The notes beneath the pieces were generated by a model. That model saw nothing but the letters and a program-made list of their open reading frames with translations. It was not told where the DNA came from and ran no database searches. Positions 17,017 to 25,582 of a stretch of 64,000 nt of DNA are shown in pieces (the first letter of the stretch is position 1; every line of letters starts with the position of its first letter). The stretch is from Tepidibacter aestuarii (GTDB lineage: Bacteria > Bacillota > Clostridia > Peptostreptococcales > Peptostreptococcaceae), in NCBI RefSeq assembly GCF_934924865.1, contig NZ_OW235315.1, forward strand, positions 1,736,001-1,800,000, written 5' to 3'. The position numbers were made by a program, and so were the translations under genes.

Positions 17017-17610
17017 TTGAATGAAATAAATATAAAAGATAATAATGCTTTCATACATTTTCCAAATATACTCAGAAATCATATTAAAGAAAATTATAAG
17101 GAGGGGCATAAAGAAATAGTTATATTATGTATAGGGACAGATAGGTGTACAGGAGACTCACTGGGGCCATTAATTGGATATAAGCTTCAAAATAAAATAA
17201 ATAAATACAAAGAAATCTATATACATGGAACATTAGAAGAGCCTGTTCATGCAAAAAATTTAAATGATACAATTGAATATATAAATGAACATTATGAAAG
17301 CCCTTTTATAATAGCTATAGATGCATGCCTAGGGTCATCTGATAGAATAGGATGTATTAAAGTATCAAATGGAGCATTGAAACCTGGAGCAGGTGTAAAT
17401 AAAACATTACCTTCTGTAGGAGATATAAATATATTAGGAATAGTAAATGTATCAGGTTTCATGGAATTTATGGTTTTACAAAATACACGATTACAATTAA
17501 TAATGAAAATGTCTGAATTTATATCAAGGGGAATAGATCATGCGTTATGGACATGCACTCAGAAAAATCAAGTACAGAACAATACATTATTAAAAAGCCA
17601 TTTGCATTAA
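17017..17610 (+). CDS. yyaC: Spore protein YyaC-like putative peptidase
   Basis: A 197-aa sporulation-associated protein of the YyaC family, which shares the fold of the GPR germination protease and HyaD-type peptidases. Key segments are VILCIGTDRCTGDSLGPL, the metal/active-site loop GTLEEPVHAKNL, AIDACLG and LPSVGDINILGIVN. A TTG start is used with AGGTAGGTG upstream. Its exact role in spores is unknown. The last twelve codons lie inside the perfect palindrome at 17577-17640, which also supplies the stop codon, so the C-terminal tail VQNNTLLKSHLH is probably not ancestral. Confidence 0.88.
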   Translation: MNEINIKDNNAFIHFPNILRNHIKENYKEGHKEIVILCIGTDRCTGDSLGPLIGYKLQNKINKYKEIYIHGTLEEPVHAKNLNDTIEYINEHYESPFIIAIDACLGSSDRIGCIKVSNGALKPGAGVNKTLPSVGDINILGIVNVSGFMEFMVLQNTRLQLIMKMSEFISRGIDHALWTCTQKNQVQNNTLLKSHLH

Positions 17611-17640
17611 TGCAAATGGCTTTTTAATAATGTATTGTTC
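17577..17640 (+). terminator. 64-bp perfect palindrome acting as terminator
   Basis: Two 32-base arms meet without a loop at 17608/17609; the core is AAAAAGCCATTTGCATT against its complement. The right arm ends in a CTTTTT run followed by further paired bases. It overlaps the end of yyaC. The arm length is far greater than needed for termination. Confidence 0.8.
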
Positions 17641-17738
17641 CTAGTAGAAAATTAAAGAAAAAATTTTAAATTTTATTGTAACAATATAAAAAGATAAAAC
17701 ATAAAATAATATGTACTTAAATAGTAAGGAGGTATAAT

Positions 17739-18023
17739 ATGAGTTTATTTAAAGCTTTCAAAAAAAAGAAGAAAAAGAATCTAACAGATGATAACAATAA
17801 AAAAGAACTAAAAGTGAGCAAAAAAGTAAAAAAAACAAAACGTGAAAATTTGGAAGAAAAAAAACATAATGAAGCAAGAGAAGATAATATAGAATATCTT
17901 AATGAAGAAATTGATAATGGACCAAAGCCAAGCAAAAAGAAAAAAAATAGAAACAGTAAAAGTAATAAAAATAATACTACTGAAATTATAGAATTAATAG
18001 ATGATGGTGAAATAGAAAAATAG
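17739..18023 (+). CDS. Lys/Glu-rich small protein, unknown function
   Basis: A 94-aa, extremely charged protein beginning MSLFKAFKKKKKK, with several lysine tracts and an acidic tail (IIELIDDGEIEK). No domain, signal peptide or membrane helix is visible; most of it is probably disordered. A near-perfect AAGGAGG site eight bases before ATG and its own terminator support a real gene. The N-terminal hydrophobic-basic stretch could associate with membrane or nucleic acid. The opposite strand also has an open frame, but without a ribosome site. Confidence 0.65.
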   Translation: MSLFKAFKKKKKKNLTDDNNKKELKVSKKVKKTKRENLEEKKHNEAREDNIEYLNEEIDNGPKPSKKKKNRNSKSNKNNTTEIIELIDDGEIEK

Positions 18024-18060
18024 TAGAACAACACATAATGTGTTGTTCTACTATTTTTTT
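18016..18060 (+). terminator. Rho-independent terminator
   Basis: A 21-base arm (core TAGTAGAACAACACAT) pairs perfectly with its complement about one central base, then a T run. It overlaps the stop codon of the preceding gene. Confidence 0.9.
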
Positions 18061-18195
18061 GAAAATAATACAAAATTTAAGAAAAATTTAAGAAAAATTT
18101 AAGTAAATTAAAATACTAAAATGTTATAATCGTACTGTAAACAAAATAATTACAATTTATTCCATGTAATTTAAATAAGGTAGGAGGTAAATTAA

Positions 18196-19431
18196 ATGAC
18201 AAAAAAAAAGAAAATAATGGGTATATCAATAATTTTAGTTATTTTATTATTTATAGTACTAAATTTTAAATCAGCAGGATCAAGTGATGACATACCGGTA
18301 ATAACAACTGATATAAGAACAAGTAATATAAGCTCTGATATATATGTCAAAGGTGAATTAAAAAGTAAAATAAAATCAGAAATATCTTCAGATCTTACAT
18401 ATATAGTAGATAATATATTTGTAAACGTAGGAGACAAAGTAAAAAAAGGGGATAAATTAGCAACATTTGATATGAAAGAATTAAATCAAGATATAGAATC
18501 TGCTAAACTTGAATTTGAAATTCAAGAAGCTCAATATAAAGAAAAAAATATTGAAGAACGTATATTATGTCTAAAAAAAGATGTAGAAAACCAAACTATG
18601 GATTTTGAAATTGCTCAAAATAAATATGAAAGTTCTAAATCATTATATGAATTAGGAAGTATTAGTAAAGATGAACTTGATTCTGATTATAATACATATA
18701 AAAAAGCTCAAAATAATTTAGATAAAATAAAAGTAGATTTAAATAAAGCTATAAGAGAAAAGAATAATGATTCTGATGCGAAATCATTAGAACTTAAAAA
18801 ATTAAATTTAAAGCAAAAAATAGATGATTTAAGTAAATCAACAGTAATAAGTCCAATTGATGGAACGGTTACAGCTATTGATGCAAAAATTGGATCAATT
18901 CCTAAAGGTGCTGGAGGAATATTTGTTATCGAAGATTTGAAAAATTTGAAAGCAACATTTGATATAAATGAATTTGATATAAGTAAATTACATAAAGGAC
19001 AAAAAATAAATTTAACTACTGAATCTCTTCCTGATGCTGCTTTTAAAGGAAAGATAACTAATATCTATCCAACAGCACGAATAAAAGAGGGTTCCGCTTC
19101 AGGTAAACAAATAATAATTCCTGTAGAAGTAGATTTAATTGGAAATATAAAAGGTTTAAGACCAGGACTTATAATTGAATCTAAAATAGAGACAGAGAAA
19201 CGAAAAGATGCGTTAGTTCTTCCTTATGAAGCAATTTATGAAAAACAAGATAAAACTAATTGCATATTTGTGGTAAAAGATGAAATGCTAAAGGAAATAC
19301 CTGTTAAACTAGGAATTCAAAGTGATTTAGTTGTACAAGTTATCTCAAAAGATATAAAGCCTGGTGATAAAGTAGCACTTAATCCTAATGAAGCTTTTAT
19401 AGATGGTATGAAGGTTTCTACTATGAAGTAG
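18196..19431 (+). CDS. HlyD/MacA-like efflux adaptor subunit
   Basis: A 411-aa membrane-fusion protein. One N-terminal membrane anchor (about 6-23), a split lipoyl/barrel-sandwich domain (DNIFVNVGDKVKKGDKLATFD and TVISPIDGTVTAIDAKIGS), a helical coiled-coil hairpin between them (about 95-205), and a beta-barrel region towards the end. It joins the MacB-like ATPase and permease encoded next and presumably gathers substrate outside the membrane. AGGAGG precedes ATG. It is the first gene of a four-gene operon ending with a TolC-like protein. Confidence 0.9.
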   Translation: MTKKKKIMGISIILVILLFIVLNFKSAGSSDDIPVITTDIRTSNISSDIYVKGELKSKIKSEISSDLTYIVDNIFVNVGDKVKKGDKLATFDMKELNQDIESAKLEFEIQEAQYKEKNIEERILCLKKDVENQTMDFEIAQNKYESSKSLYELGSISKDELDSDYNTYKKAQNNLDKIKVDLNKAIREKNNDSDAKSLELKKLNLKQKIDDLSKSTVISPIDGTVTAIDAKIGSIPKGAGGIFVIEDLKNLKATFDINEFDISKLHKGQKINLTTESLPDAAFKGKITNIYPTARIKEGSASGKQIIIPVEVDLIGNIKGLRPGLIIESKIETEKRKDALVLPYEAIYEKQDKTNCIFVVKDEMLKEIPVKLGIQSDLVVQVISKDIKPGDKVALNPNEAFIDGMKVSTMK

Positions 19432-19450
19432 TTAGAAAGAAGGTATAAAA

Positions 19451-20137
19451 ATGATAGAAGTTAAAAATCTAGAAAAAGTATATCAAAATGGAGATATAAA
19501 AGTTCCTGCATTAAAAAACATTTCTCTTACTATAGAAGAGGGAGAATTTGTAGCAATAATGGGTTCTTCTGGATCAGGTAAATCTACTTTTATGAATATT
19601 TTAGGCTGTCTTGATAAACCAACTTCTGGAGAATATCTATTGGATGGAATACCAATACAAGATAGAAATGAAGAAGAATTATCAAATATAAGAAATCTGA
19701 AGATAGGATTTGTGTTTCAGTCATTTAACCTTATTCCAAGAACATCTTCACTGAAAAATGTAGAATTACCACTTTTATATGCTAGAAAAAACCAAAATGT
19801 TAGAAGAGAGAAAGCTATCTCGATTTTAGAAAAGGTTGGATTAAAAGAAAGAATACATCATATGCCTAATGAACTATCTGGAGGTCAAAGGCAGAGAGTT
19901 GCAATAGCTAGAGCATTAGCTAATGAACCACCTTTAATTTTAGCAGATGAGCCAACTGGAAATCTTGATACAAAATCAGGAGATGAAGTAATGGAAATTT
20001 TTAAGAAGTTGAATGATGAAGGTGTAACAATAATACTTGTAACACATGAACCTGAAATCGCACAACATTGCAAAAGAATAGTCGCTTTTAAAGATGGGAT
20101 TTTAATAAAAGATGAACTTGTTAAAAATAGATTATAA
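19451..20137 (+). CDS. MacB/LolD-type ABC transporter ATPase
   Basis: A 228-aa ATPase with Walker A GSSGSGKST (about 37-45), Q-loop VFQSFNLIP, signature LSGGQRQRVAIARAL, Walker B LILADEPTGNLD and switch histidine VTHEPE. The type fits MacB/LolD/FtsE-like systems that drive mechanotransmission rather than classic transmembrane passage. It sits 19 bases after the adaptor gene and 24 bases before the permease gene. Confidence 0.93.
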   Translation: MIEVKNLEKVYQNGDIKVPALKNISLTIEEGEFVAIMGSSGSGKSTFMNILGCLDKPTSGEYLLDGIPIQDRNEEELSNIRNLKIGFVFQSFNLIPRTSSLKNVELPLLYARKNQNVRREKAISILEKVGLKERIHHMPNELSGGQRQRVAIARALANEPPLILADEPTGNLDTKSGDEVMEIFKKLNDEGVTIILVTHEPEIAQHCKRIVAFKDGILIKDELVKNRL

Positions 20138-20161
20138 ATTTTTAGATTGGAGGTTATTATC

Positions 20162-21358
20162 TTGTTTTTTTTAGAAAATTTTAAGCTAGCTATATCCAGT
20201 CTAAGAGCAAATAAGATGAGATCTTTTTTGACAATGCTTGGTATAATAATAGGAATTAGCTCTGTTATTACAATAATGACTCTAGGAGAAATTGGTAAAG
20301 CAAGTATAGGTAAAGAATTCGAAGGCTTTGGTACTCATAGAGTAAGTATTCGCTTAAATTGGAGTGATGAAATAAGATCTACTGATTTTTTAAGCGATAG
20401 TGAACTTGAAAAAATAAAGAATGCATTTTCCAAGGAAATTAAATATATATCTCCTATTACTTGGGGATCTGGAAAGGCTAAGAAGAACAAATCATTTGCA
20501 GGTGTAGATATACAGGGAACAAATGATGACTATAAATATGTAGGAAAAGTAGACATTATAAACGGAAGATTTTTAAATAATTCAGATATTAAAGCAAGAC
20601 GATATGTAGCTGTTATAAACAAAAAACTTGCTCTTAAGTTGTTTAAAAGAGCAAATGTAGTTGGAGAAACTGTAAAGATAGAAAGTGGAGATTCTGCACA
20701 ACGTTTTGTTATAGTAGGTGTATATCAAGACCCACCTTCAGTATTTGATAAATTCAATAAAGATGATACAACTTTACTTTATGCTCCTGTAAGTGTTGTA
20801 GAATATGGTGGTTTGTATAGTTCCGTTCAAGCACAACTATCTAAAACCGTTGATATTGATTTAACGTGTAATAAAATTGCAGAATATGCATCTAGAATAA
20901 AAAACAAGAAAGGTTTGTATAGTGTAAGATCTGCAAAAAGTGAAATGAATATAGTAGATAATGTATTAAGTAAGATATCTTTAGGAATAGGAGCAGTAGC
21001 TGCTATATCTTTATTAGTTGGTGGAATAGGTGTTATGAATATAATGCTGGTTTCTGTAACTGAAAGAACTAGAGAGATAGGAATAAGAAAGGCTTTAGGA
21101 GCTAAAAGAAAGGATATATTACTTCAGTTTTTGGTAGAATCAATGATAATATCAGGTGTAGGAGGATTAATAGGAGTAACACTTGGGCTTGGAATATCTA
21201 ATATAGCAGCTATTGTATTGAAAGTAAACCCTAGCGTACCAATTAGATACATACTAATAAGTGTTTCTTTTTCAGCTATTGTTGGAGTTTTCTTTGGATT
21301 ATATCCTGCTAATAAAGCAGCTAAACTTGATCCTATAGAAGCACTTAGATATGAATAA
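20162..21358 (+). CDS. MacB-like ABC transporter permease
   Basis: A 398-aa FtsX/MacB-type permease. The start is TTG at 20162, eight bases after GGAGG (20149-20153); the upstream in-frame TTG at 20147 overlaps that site. The N-terminus ISSLRANKMRSFLTMLGIIIGISSVITIMTLGE is typical (split here by the helix). A large extracytoplasmic domain follows (about 45-270), then three helices with VGGIGVMNIMLVSVTERTREIG-type and IRKALGAKRKDI motifs. It would form the membrane part of an efflux pump with the adaptor and ATPase. Confidence 0.92.
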   Translation: MFFLENFKLAISSLRANKMRSFLTMLGIIIGISSVITIMTLGEIGKASIGKEFEGFGTHRVSIRLNWSDEIRSTDFLSDSELEKIKNAFSKEIKYISPITWGSGKAKKNKSFAGVDIQGTNDDYKYVGKVDIINGRFLNNSDIKARRYVAVINKKLALKLFKRANVVGETVKIESGDSAQRFVIVGVYQDPPSVFDKFNKDDTTLLYAPVSVVEYGGLYSSVQAQLSKTVDIDLTCNKIAEYASRIKNKKGLYSVRSAKSEMNIVDNVLSKISLGIGAVAAISLLVGGIGVMNIMLVSVTERTREIGIRKALGAKRKDILLQFLVESMIISGVGGLIGVTLGLGISNIAAIVLKVNPSVPIRYILISVSFSAIVGVFFGLYPANKAAKLDPIEALRYE

Positions 21359-21378
21359 ATAATTGATTGGAGGTTAAC

Positions 21379-22500
21379 ATGAAAAAAAATAGATATATAT
21401 TTTTATTTGTTATGATTGCATTGTTTACACTTTTTAATTCAATCATAACATTCAAATCATTTACAGATGATAAGGAAAATAATATATTAACTTTGGAAAA
21501 AGCTCAAACTAAAGCTGTATTAAATTCAAATATATTAAGCGAAGGTAAGAGGAGTTTGGAGTCATTATACGATGAACGTTCAAAAACAAAGAGGCAAGAA
21601 AAACAAACAAAAAATTTAGGTTCATTTACACTCGAAGATTATAAATACAAATCTGGTGATGCAATGAAAATAGTAGATATAAAGATCAAAGGTAGTGAAA
21701 TAAAATTAAAAGAAGAAGAAAAAGAAATAAAGAGAAAAGTATTAACTTTATTTCAAGATATTCTTATAAAGCAAAAGGAATTAGATATAGCAAAAATGAA
21801 TATGGAATATGAATATAATCAGTTAGAAATATCAAAGTTAAAAAATACGCTTGGTAAAATCTCAAACATTAATTTAGAAAGTAGCCAAAATAAATATGAT
21901 GAGATTGTTACATCATTAAGCACCAAAGAGATTGAATTAGAAAATTTATATAATAGTTTGAATCAACTGATGGGACATGAAATTAATAAAAGGTATGTTG
22001 TTGTACTAGCTGATATGTATATAGACTTTAATATTGATAATATAAAAAAACCTGAAAATATTATAGATGTAGTTTTGGAAAATAGGTCTGATTATGTAGA
22101 TTTAAAAAATAGTTATGAAATTCAAAATCTAAATTTAAATAATATCAAAATTAAATATACTCCAAATACATACATATATCAAGAGGAAGAGAGAACTCTA
22201 AAGAATTATAAAGAATCATATCAAGAAAAAGAAATTTCAATAAAAAATGAGTTAGAAGATGAATATTCTCAACTTGCTCTATCTAAGAAAAAATTAAATA
22301 ATAATGAACAAGTTTTAAAAAATGCTAAAATCAATCTTCAAAATAAATATAATTTTTTTGAATGCGGCAGATTAAGCAAAATGGATATGGAAAATGCTAA
22401 AATAGATACGATGAATAAAGAACTCAGTTATATGAGTAATAAATTTGAGTTTCAAAGAAATTTATATAAATATATATCAAATTATGATTATACTAAATAA
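21379..22500 (+). CDS. TolC-like coiled-coil exported protein
   Basis: A 373-aa protein with a signal/anchor helix (about 5-25) followed by LTLEKAQTKAVLNSN, the usual opening of outer-membrane efflux proteins. Two long coiled-coil stretches (about 90-190 and 250-360) each contain the TolC-type half-repeat. ATG at 21379 follows GGAGG. Its neighbours (adaptor, ATPase, permease) match MacAB-TolC order. The organism appears to be a monoderm, so it cannot be an outer-membrane channel; it may span the thick wall or work as a periplasm-like scaffold. No beta-barrel stretch typical of TolC is obvious. Confidence 0.75.
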   Translation: MKKNRYIFLFVMIALFTLFNSIITFKSFTDDKENNILTLEKAQTKAVLNSNILSEGKRSLESLYDERSKTKRQEKQTKNLGSFTLEDYKYKSGDAMKIVDIKIKGSEIKLKEEEKEIKRKVLTLFQDILIKQKELDIAKMNMEYEYNQLEISKLKNTLGKISNINLESSQNKYDEIVTSLSTKEIELENLYNSLNQLMGHEINKRYVVVLADMYIDFNIDNIKKPENIIDVVLENRSDYVDLKNSYEIQNLNLNNIKIKYTPNTYIYQEEERTLKNYKESYQEKEISIKNELEDEYSQLALSKKKLNNNEQVLKNAKINLQNKYNFFECGRLSKMDMENAKIDTMNKELSYMSNKFEFQRNLYKYISNYDYTK

Positions 22501-22507
22501 ATGTAAT

Positions 22508-22542
22508 AAGAAAGCTTAGAATTTATTCTAAGCTTTCTTTTA
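22508..22542 (+). terminator. Rho-independent terminator
   Basis: AAGAAAGCTTAGAA pairs with TTCTAAGCTTTCTT; T-rich tail. Ends the efflux operon. Confidence 0.88.
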
Positions 22543-22796
22543 TATTAAACAAGAAGTTAATAATTAAACTACTGAGCATGAGTGCTTAAAATCATATAGA
22601 TTTATACATCTCTGCGATTTATGTAGTTGTTTATTAATTTCTCGTTGTAATATTATAATAACCGATTCTAATGAATATATTCTGGAATATTTAGTAAAAA
22701 TCTGAGGTATAAATTAAAATTATAGTATAGTTATTTATAATTTTAATTTTTTTATATTTTGAATTAGTTATTGAATTTAGATTATAATTTTTGTAA

Positions 22797-22836
22797 TATC
22801 CCATACAAATAAATATTATTATATTTGTATGGGATA
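22797..22836. repeat. 15-bp perfect inverted repeat
   Basis: TATCCCATACAAATA and its complement are separated by ten AT bases, 100 bases before the HD-domain gene. There is no T run, so it is more likely an operator or RNA hairpin than a terminator. A weaker AT-only stem lies at 22711-22749. The rest of 22543-22937 shows no coding potential. Confidence 0.6.
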
Positions 22837-22937
22837 ATATTAATACTAAATGTTTTAAAAATATATTAGATTATAAGAAATAGTTAGTTTTAAAAAAATA
22901 TATATAAATATAAGTAATATTTTTTAGGAGGTTTTTT

Positions 22938-23573
22938 ATGAGTTCTAAGGCAGAAGTATTCAAAGAGTGGGATAATCATTTATTAAACGATAGTAAGCCT
23001 TCGGTATATTTTAATGAAATTAAAAATAATAATATGTTAAATGAACATCCTTTATCAATGTTAAAAAAATTAGAAGATACTCCTCAATCTGAGAAATATC
23101 ATCCAGAAGGAAGCGTATGGAACCATACTATGATGGTACTTGATGTTGCTGCGGATAAAAAGAGATTGAGTAAGAATCCTAGAGTATTTATGTGGGCAGC
23201 TTTGCTTCATGATATAGGTAAGCCATCTACAACTAAAGTAAGTAAAAAGAAGATAACATCCTATAACCATGATTCTATAGGAGCTAAGTTGGCAAGAGAA
23301 TTTTTAGTTGAATTTACTGATGATAATAAATTTATTGATGAAGTATGTATTCTTGTAAGATGGCATATGCACTTATTATTCGTAGTAAAAGATTTACCCT
23401 TTGCAAAAATAGATGAAATGTTATCTGAAACAACTGTTGAGGAATTAGCTTTATTTGGAACTTGCGACAGATTGGGTAGAGGTAATATGTCTGAAGAAAA
23501 AATAAAAGAGGAAGATAAAAATATAGAAATATTTATAAAAAAATGCAAACAGCATTTACAAAATAAAAAATAA
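22938..23573 (+). CDS. HD-domain phosphohydrolase
   Basis: A 211-aa protein with an HD domain: HPEGSVWNHTMMVL, then the metal-binding LLHDIGKPSTT pair, NHDSIGAKLA and VRWHMHL. This order resembles the HD half of bacterial tRNA nucleotidyltransferase/phosphohydrolase proteins, but the nucleotidyltransferase part is absent. It probably hydrolyses a phosphate ester or a 2',3'-cyclic phosphate. AGGAGG precedes ATG. Single gene, substrate unknown. Confidence 0.85.
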   Translation: MSSKAEVFKEWDNHLLNDSKPSVYFNEIKNNNMLNEHPLSMLKKLEDTPQSEKYHPEGSVWNHTMMVLDVAADKKRLSKNPRVFMWAALLHDIGKPSTTKVSKKKITSYNHDSIGAKLAREFLVEFTDDNKFIDEVCILVRWHMHLLFVVKDLPFAKIDEMLSETTVEELALFGTCDRLGRGNMSEEKIKEEDKNIEIFIKKCKQHLQNKK

Positions 23574-23601
23574 AAATGATGTACCGTGATTAATCACACT
23601 A

Positions 23602-23635
23602 TACTTTTTGATACCATATATTATATCAAAAAGTA
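23602..23635 (+). promoter_or_regulatory. Hairpin just upstream of a ribosome-binding site
   Basis: ACTTTTTGATA pairs perfectly with TATCAAAAAGT and the stem ends right before AGGGGGA, the ribosome site of the small cysteine protein. It may act as a weak terminator for the gene before or as a translational control hairpin. Confidence 0.5.
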
Positions 23636-23649
23636 GGGGGACGTCTTAA

Positions 23650-23847
23650 ATGAAAAAATGCTCTAGATTTAAACACTGTGGATTTATAAAAAAATATGAA
23701 GATATAGGATTATACGATGATTTAATAGAACTATACTGTAAAGGTAAAAAAAAGAAAGAATGTAAACGCAGAGAATTTAATAAAGAAAAGGGATATTCTC
23801 CTGATGACAATATGCTTCCTAATGGAAAGATGGGAAAGCGTAAATAA
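23650..23847 (+). CDS. Small four-cysteine protein
   Basis: A 65-aa soluble protein with cysteines at 4, 10, 30 and 38 (C-x5-C-x19-C-x7-C, with YCKG and CKRR around the last two) and a PNGK segment near the end. The pattern resembles the short C-terminal cysteine domain, YC-G---C-R...PN, seen attached to some bacterial signalling proteins, where a metal or cluster ligand role is suspected. Here it stands alone. The ribosome site AGGGGGACGTCTTAA is directly after a hairpin. Confidence 0.65.
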   Translation: MKKCSRFKHCGFIKKYEDIGLYDDLIELYCKGKKKKECKRREFNKEKGYSPDDNMLPNGKMGKRK

Positions 23848-23860
23848 AATCATATGAAAA

Positions 23861-23905
23861 TTAAAGTGCATATATTGTTTATCTTGACAATATATGCACT
23901 TTTAA
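23861..23905 (+). terminator. Rho-independent terminator
   Basis: AAAGTGCATATATTG pairs with CAATATATGCACTTT; TTTTAA tail. The loop ends in TTGACA, which could serve as a -35 for the next gene. Confidence 0.8.
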
Positions 23906-23959
23906 TATACAGTTTTATAGTATAATTTTAAGCTATGACGTCAATATAGGAGGTAAAAA

Positions 23960-24586
23960 ATGACTAGTAAATCAACTAATGCATATTGTAATAATCTTAA
24001 TAATAGCGTATATACTACTAAAGAAGCAGCTGAAATAATAAATATTTCTCAATCTACACTTAGGAAGTACGAAGAAAAATATAATATACATGTTCAAAGA
24101 AATAAAAAAGGGCATAGAAGATACTCTGTTGAAAATATTAATGAGTTTCAAGAAATATTGAACTTAAAAAATGCAAAAAAGAATAAAAATCAGTTCTTAT
24201 TAGAGAATACTAATAAATATAACGGAGGTTTGGAAAATACTATAAATAATTCTATACAAAACAGCAGTTATATTTCTTTAGAATCTCAAAATGATGTGAG
24301 AAGAAATTTTGAAAAATACATAACAAACTTTACAAAGGAATTATTTAAAAATAATAATGATATACTGTTAAATGAATTTAATCATTGTTTAAATGATAGA
24401 GTTGACGGACAAATAGAAAAATTGATAAAGTTAATAAAAGTTGAAAACAATCAGTTAAGATCAGAAAATAAAAGATTAATAAATATGATATATGAATTAA
24501 ATTCTAAAGTAGATCTTTTAATTCAAAAGGAAGAACCTAAAGATGAGCCAACGGGGTTAAGCAGGTTATTCAGTAAAAATAAATAG
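23960..24586 (+). CDS. MerR-type HTH coiled-coil protein (RacA-like)
   Basis: A 208-aa protein. Residues about 12-65 form a MerR-like winged helix (VYTTKEAAEIINISQSTLRKYEEKY, with KKGHRRYSVENI as the wing, separated by a few residues). A low-complexity Asn-rich linker follows, then a coiled coil (about 110-190) and a tail GLSRLFSKNK that could form a short amphipathic basic helix. This layout, DNA-binding head plus coiled coil, is shared by RacA-like chromosome-anchoring proteins and by plasmid/phage DUF3967-type proteins. Function is inferred only. AGGAGG precedes ATG. Confidence 0.75.
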   Translation: MTSKSTNAYCNNLNNSVYTTKEAAEIINISQSTLRKYEEKYNIHVQRNKKGHRRYSVENINEFQEILNLKNAKKNKNQFLLENTNKYNGGLENTINNSIQNSSYISLESQNDVRRNFEKYITNFTKELFKNNNDILLNEFNHCLNDRVDGQIEKLIKLIKVENNQLRSENKRLINMIYELNSKVDLLIQKEEPKDEPTGLSRLFSKNK

Positions 24587-24633
24587 TTTACATAATGTTT
24601 TTAATGTAAACGTAATGACGATTATAATAACTC

Positions 24634-24664
24634 TTAGCCTTAGGCATTGTTCGCCTAAGGCTTA
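24634..24664. terminator. Bidirectional terminator hairpin
   Basis: TAGCCTTAGGC pairs with GCCTAAGGCTT around a 7-base loop, placed between convergent genes. T tracts are weak on both sides. Confidence 0.65.
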
Positions 24665-24691
24665 TTTACATCTCTAAAGATAGACTTAAAA

Positions 24692-24988
24692 TTAAGGATT
24701 TATTTCGAAATTTATATATTGCAAAATAAACTGATTATATTCATTTTTATAATATTTAAATTCTACATATTCATTTTCATTTAGGATATTTTCCATAAAA
24801 TATGGTTTTAAATTAGATGTTAATCTCAATACTAATATTTCATTATTTGATTCAACCTCTATAGAATTATCATCGATCATTCCATTATAGCAGCCTGTAG
24901 CTACATGTTCTTGCTTATCATTGAATGTAAATCCTGTTAGGTTAAATATTAATACTGAAATCAATAAAAAAATAAATACCTTTCTCAT
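24692..24988 (-). CDS. Small secreted protein, unknown
   Basis: A 98-aa protein with a signal peptide (MRKVFIFLLISVLIFNLTG) and a mature part of about 75 residues rich in beta-strand-like stretches (ATGCYNGMIDDNSIEV, EFKYYKNEYNQFILQYI). It resembles small secreted OB- or SH3-like proteins, but I recognise no family. The start is chosen because AAAGGAGG lies eight bases upstream of this ATG; an upstream in-frame ATG at 25078 lacks a ribosome site. Convergent with the MerR/coiled-coil gene. Confidence 0.65.
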   Translation of the reverse strand: MRKVFIFLLISVLIFNLTGFTFNDKQEHVATGCYNGMIDDNSIEVESNNEILVLRLTSNLKPYFMENILNENEYVEFKYYKNEYNQFILQYINFEINP

Positions 24989-25133
24989 ATGTATGTCCTC
25001 CTTTCTAACAAAAAAATATGAAATTATAATTCTTGAAGTAATAAATAGAATTGAATTTATTTTAATATATGCAGGCATATTTATATGTATTCCTAGTTAC
25101 TATAAAGTTTATATATAAAAAAAATTTATTATA

Positions 25134-25162
25134 TTGACAATTCAAAATAATAAATATATAAT
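25134..25162 (+). promoter_or_regulatory. Consensus promoter for the asnA T-box transcript
   Basis: TTGACA (25134-25139), a 17-base spacer and TATAAT (25157-25162) match the sigma-A consensus exactly. Confidence 0.9.
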
Positions 25163-25168
25163 ACATTT

Positions 25169-25463
25169 TAAAGATAAACAATTGATTTAAAGACTATGAA
25201 GAGAAGAGTAACTATATTAGTTTTATTTCAGCGAATCGATGGTGGTGGGAGATCGATATAAAAAATATAGTGAAGAACATCTCTGAGTTTCTAACCGAAA
25301 TCACATGAGAGTAGGCTTAGACGGATCTAAACCGTTATAGTTAGGCAGTATCGAGTTTATATAAACTCCGTACTTGCTAAGGGAGCTTAGAGCTAATTAG
25401 AGTGGTACCGCGGAAGTCAAACCTTTCGTCTCTATATTTATATAGAGATGAGAGGTTTTTTTA
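25169..25463 (+). promoter_or_regulatory. T-box leader (Asn) of asnA
   Basis: A tRNA-sensing leader RNA. The conserved T-box sequence AGAGTGGTACCGCGG is at 25399-25413, preceded by an antiterminator region and followed by a terminator (25419-25463: AAACCTTTCGTCTCTATA paired with its G-U-tolerant complement, then seven T). The stem I region contains AAC in CTAACCGAAATC, the expected Asn specifier; a second AAC lies nearby. Uncharged tRNA-Asn should stabilise the antiterminator and switch on asparagine synthesis. This matches the gene downstream. Confidence 0.93.
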
Positions 25464-25582
25464 TTATAAAAAAATCTTTATTCATTAATTAAAAAACATG
25501 GCCGTGTTTAAATAAAGTGATGAATTACAAATTTATAACTATTAAAAAACTAAATTAAACAATAATAGGAGGAATATACATT

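Noticed and set aside
17717..18073. A 118-codon frame on the minus strand opposite the Lys/Glu-rich gene, rich in Phe/Leu/Ser.
   Set aside because: It is the complement of lysine and glutamate codons, has no ribosome site, and spans the strong terminator.
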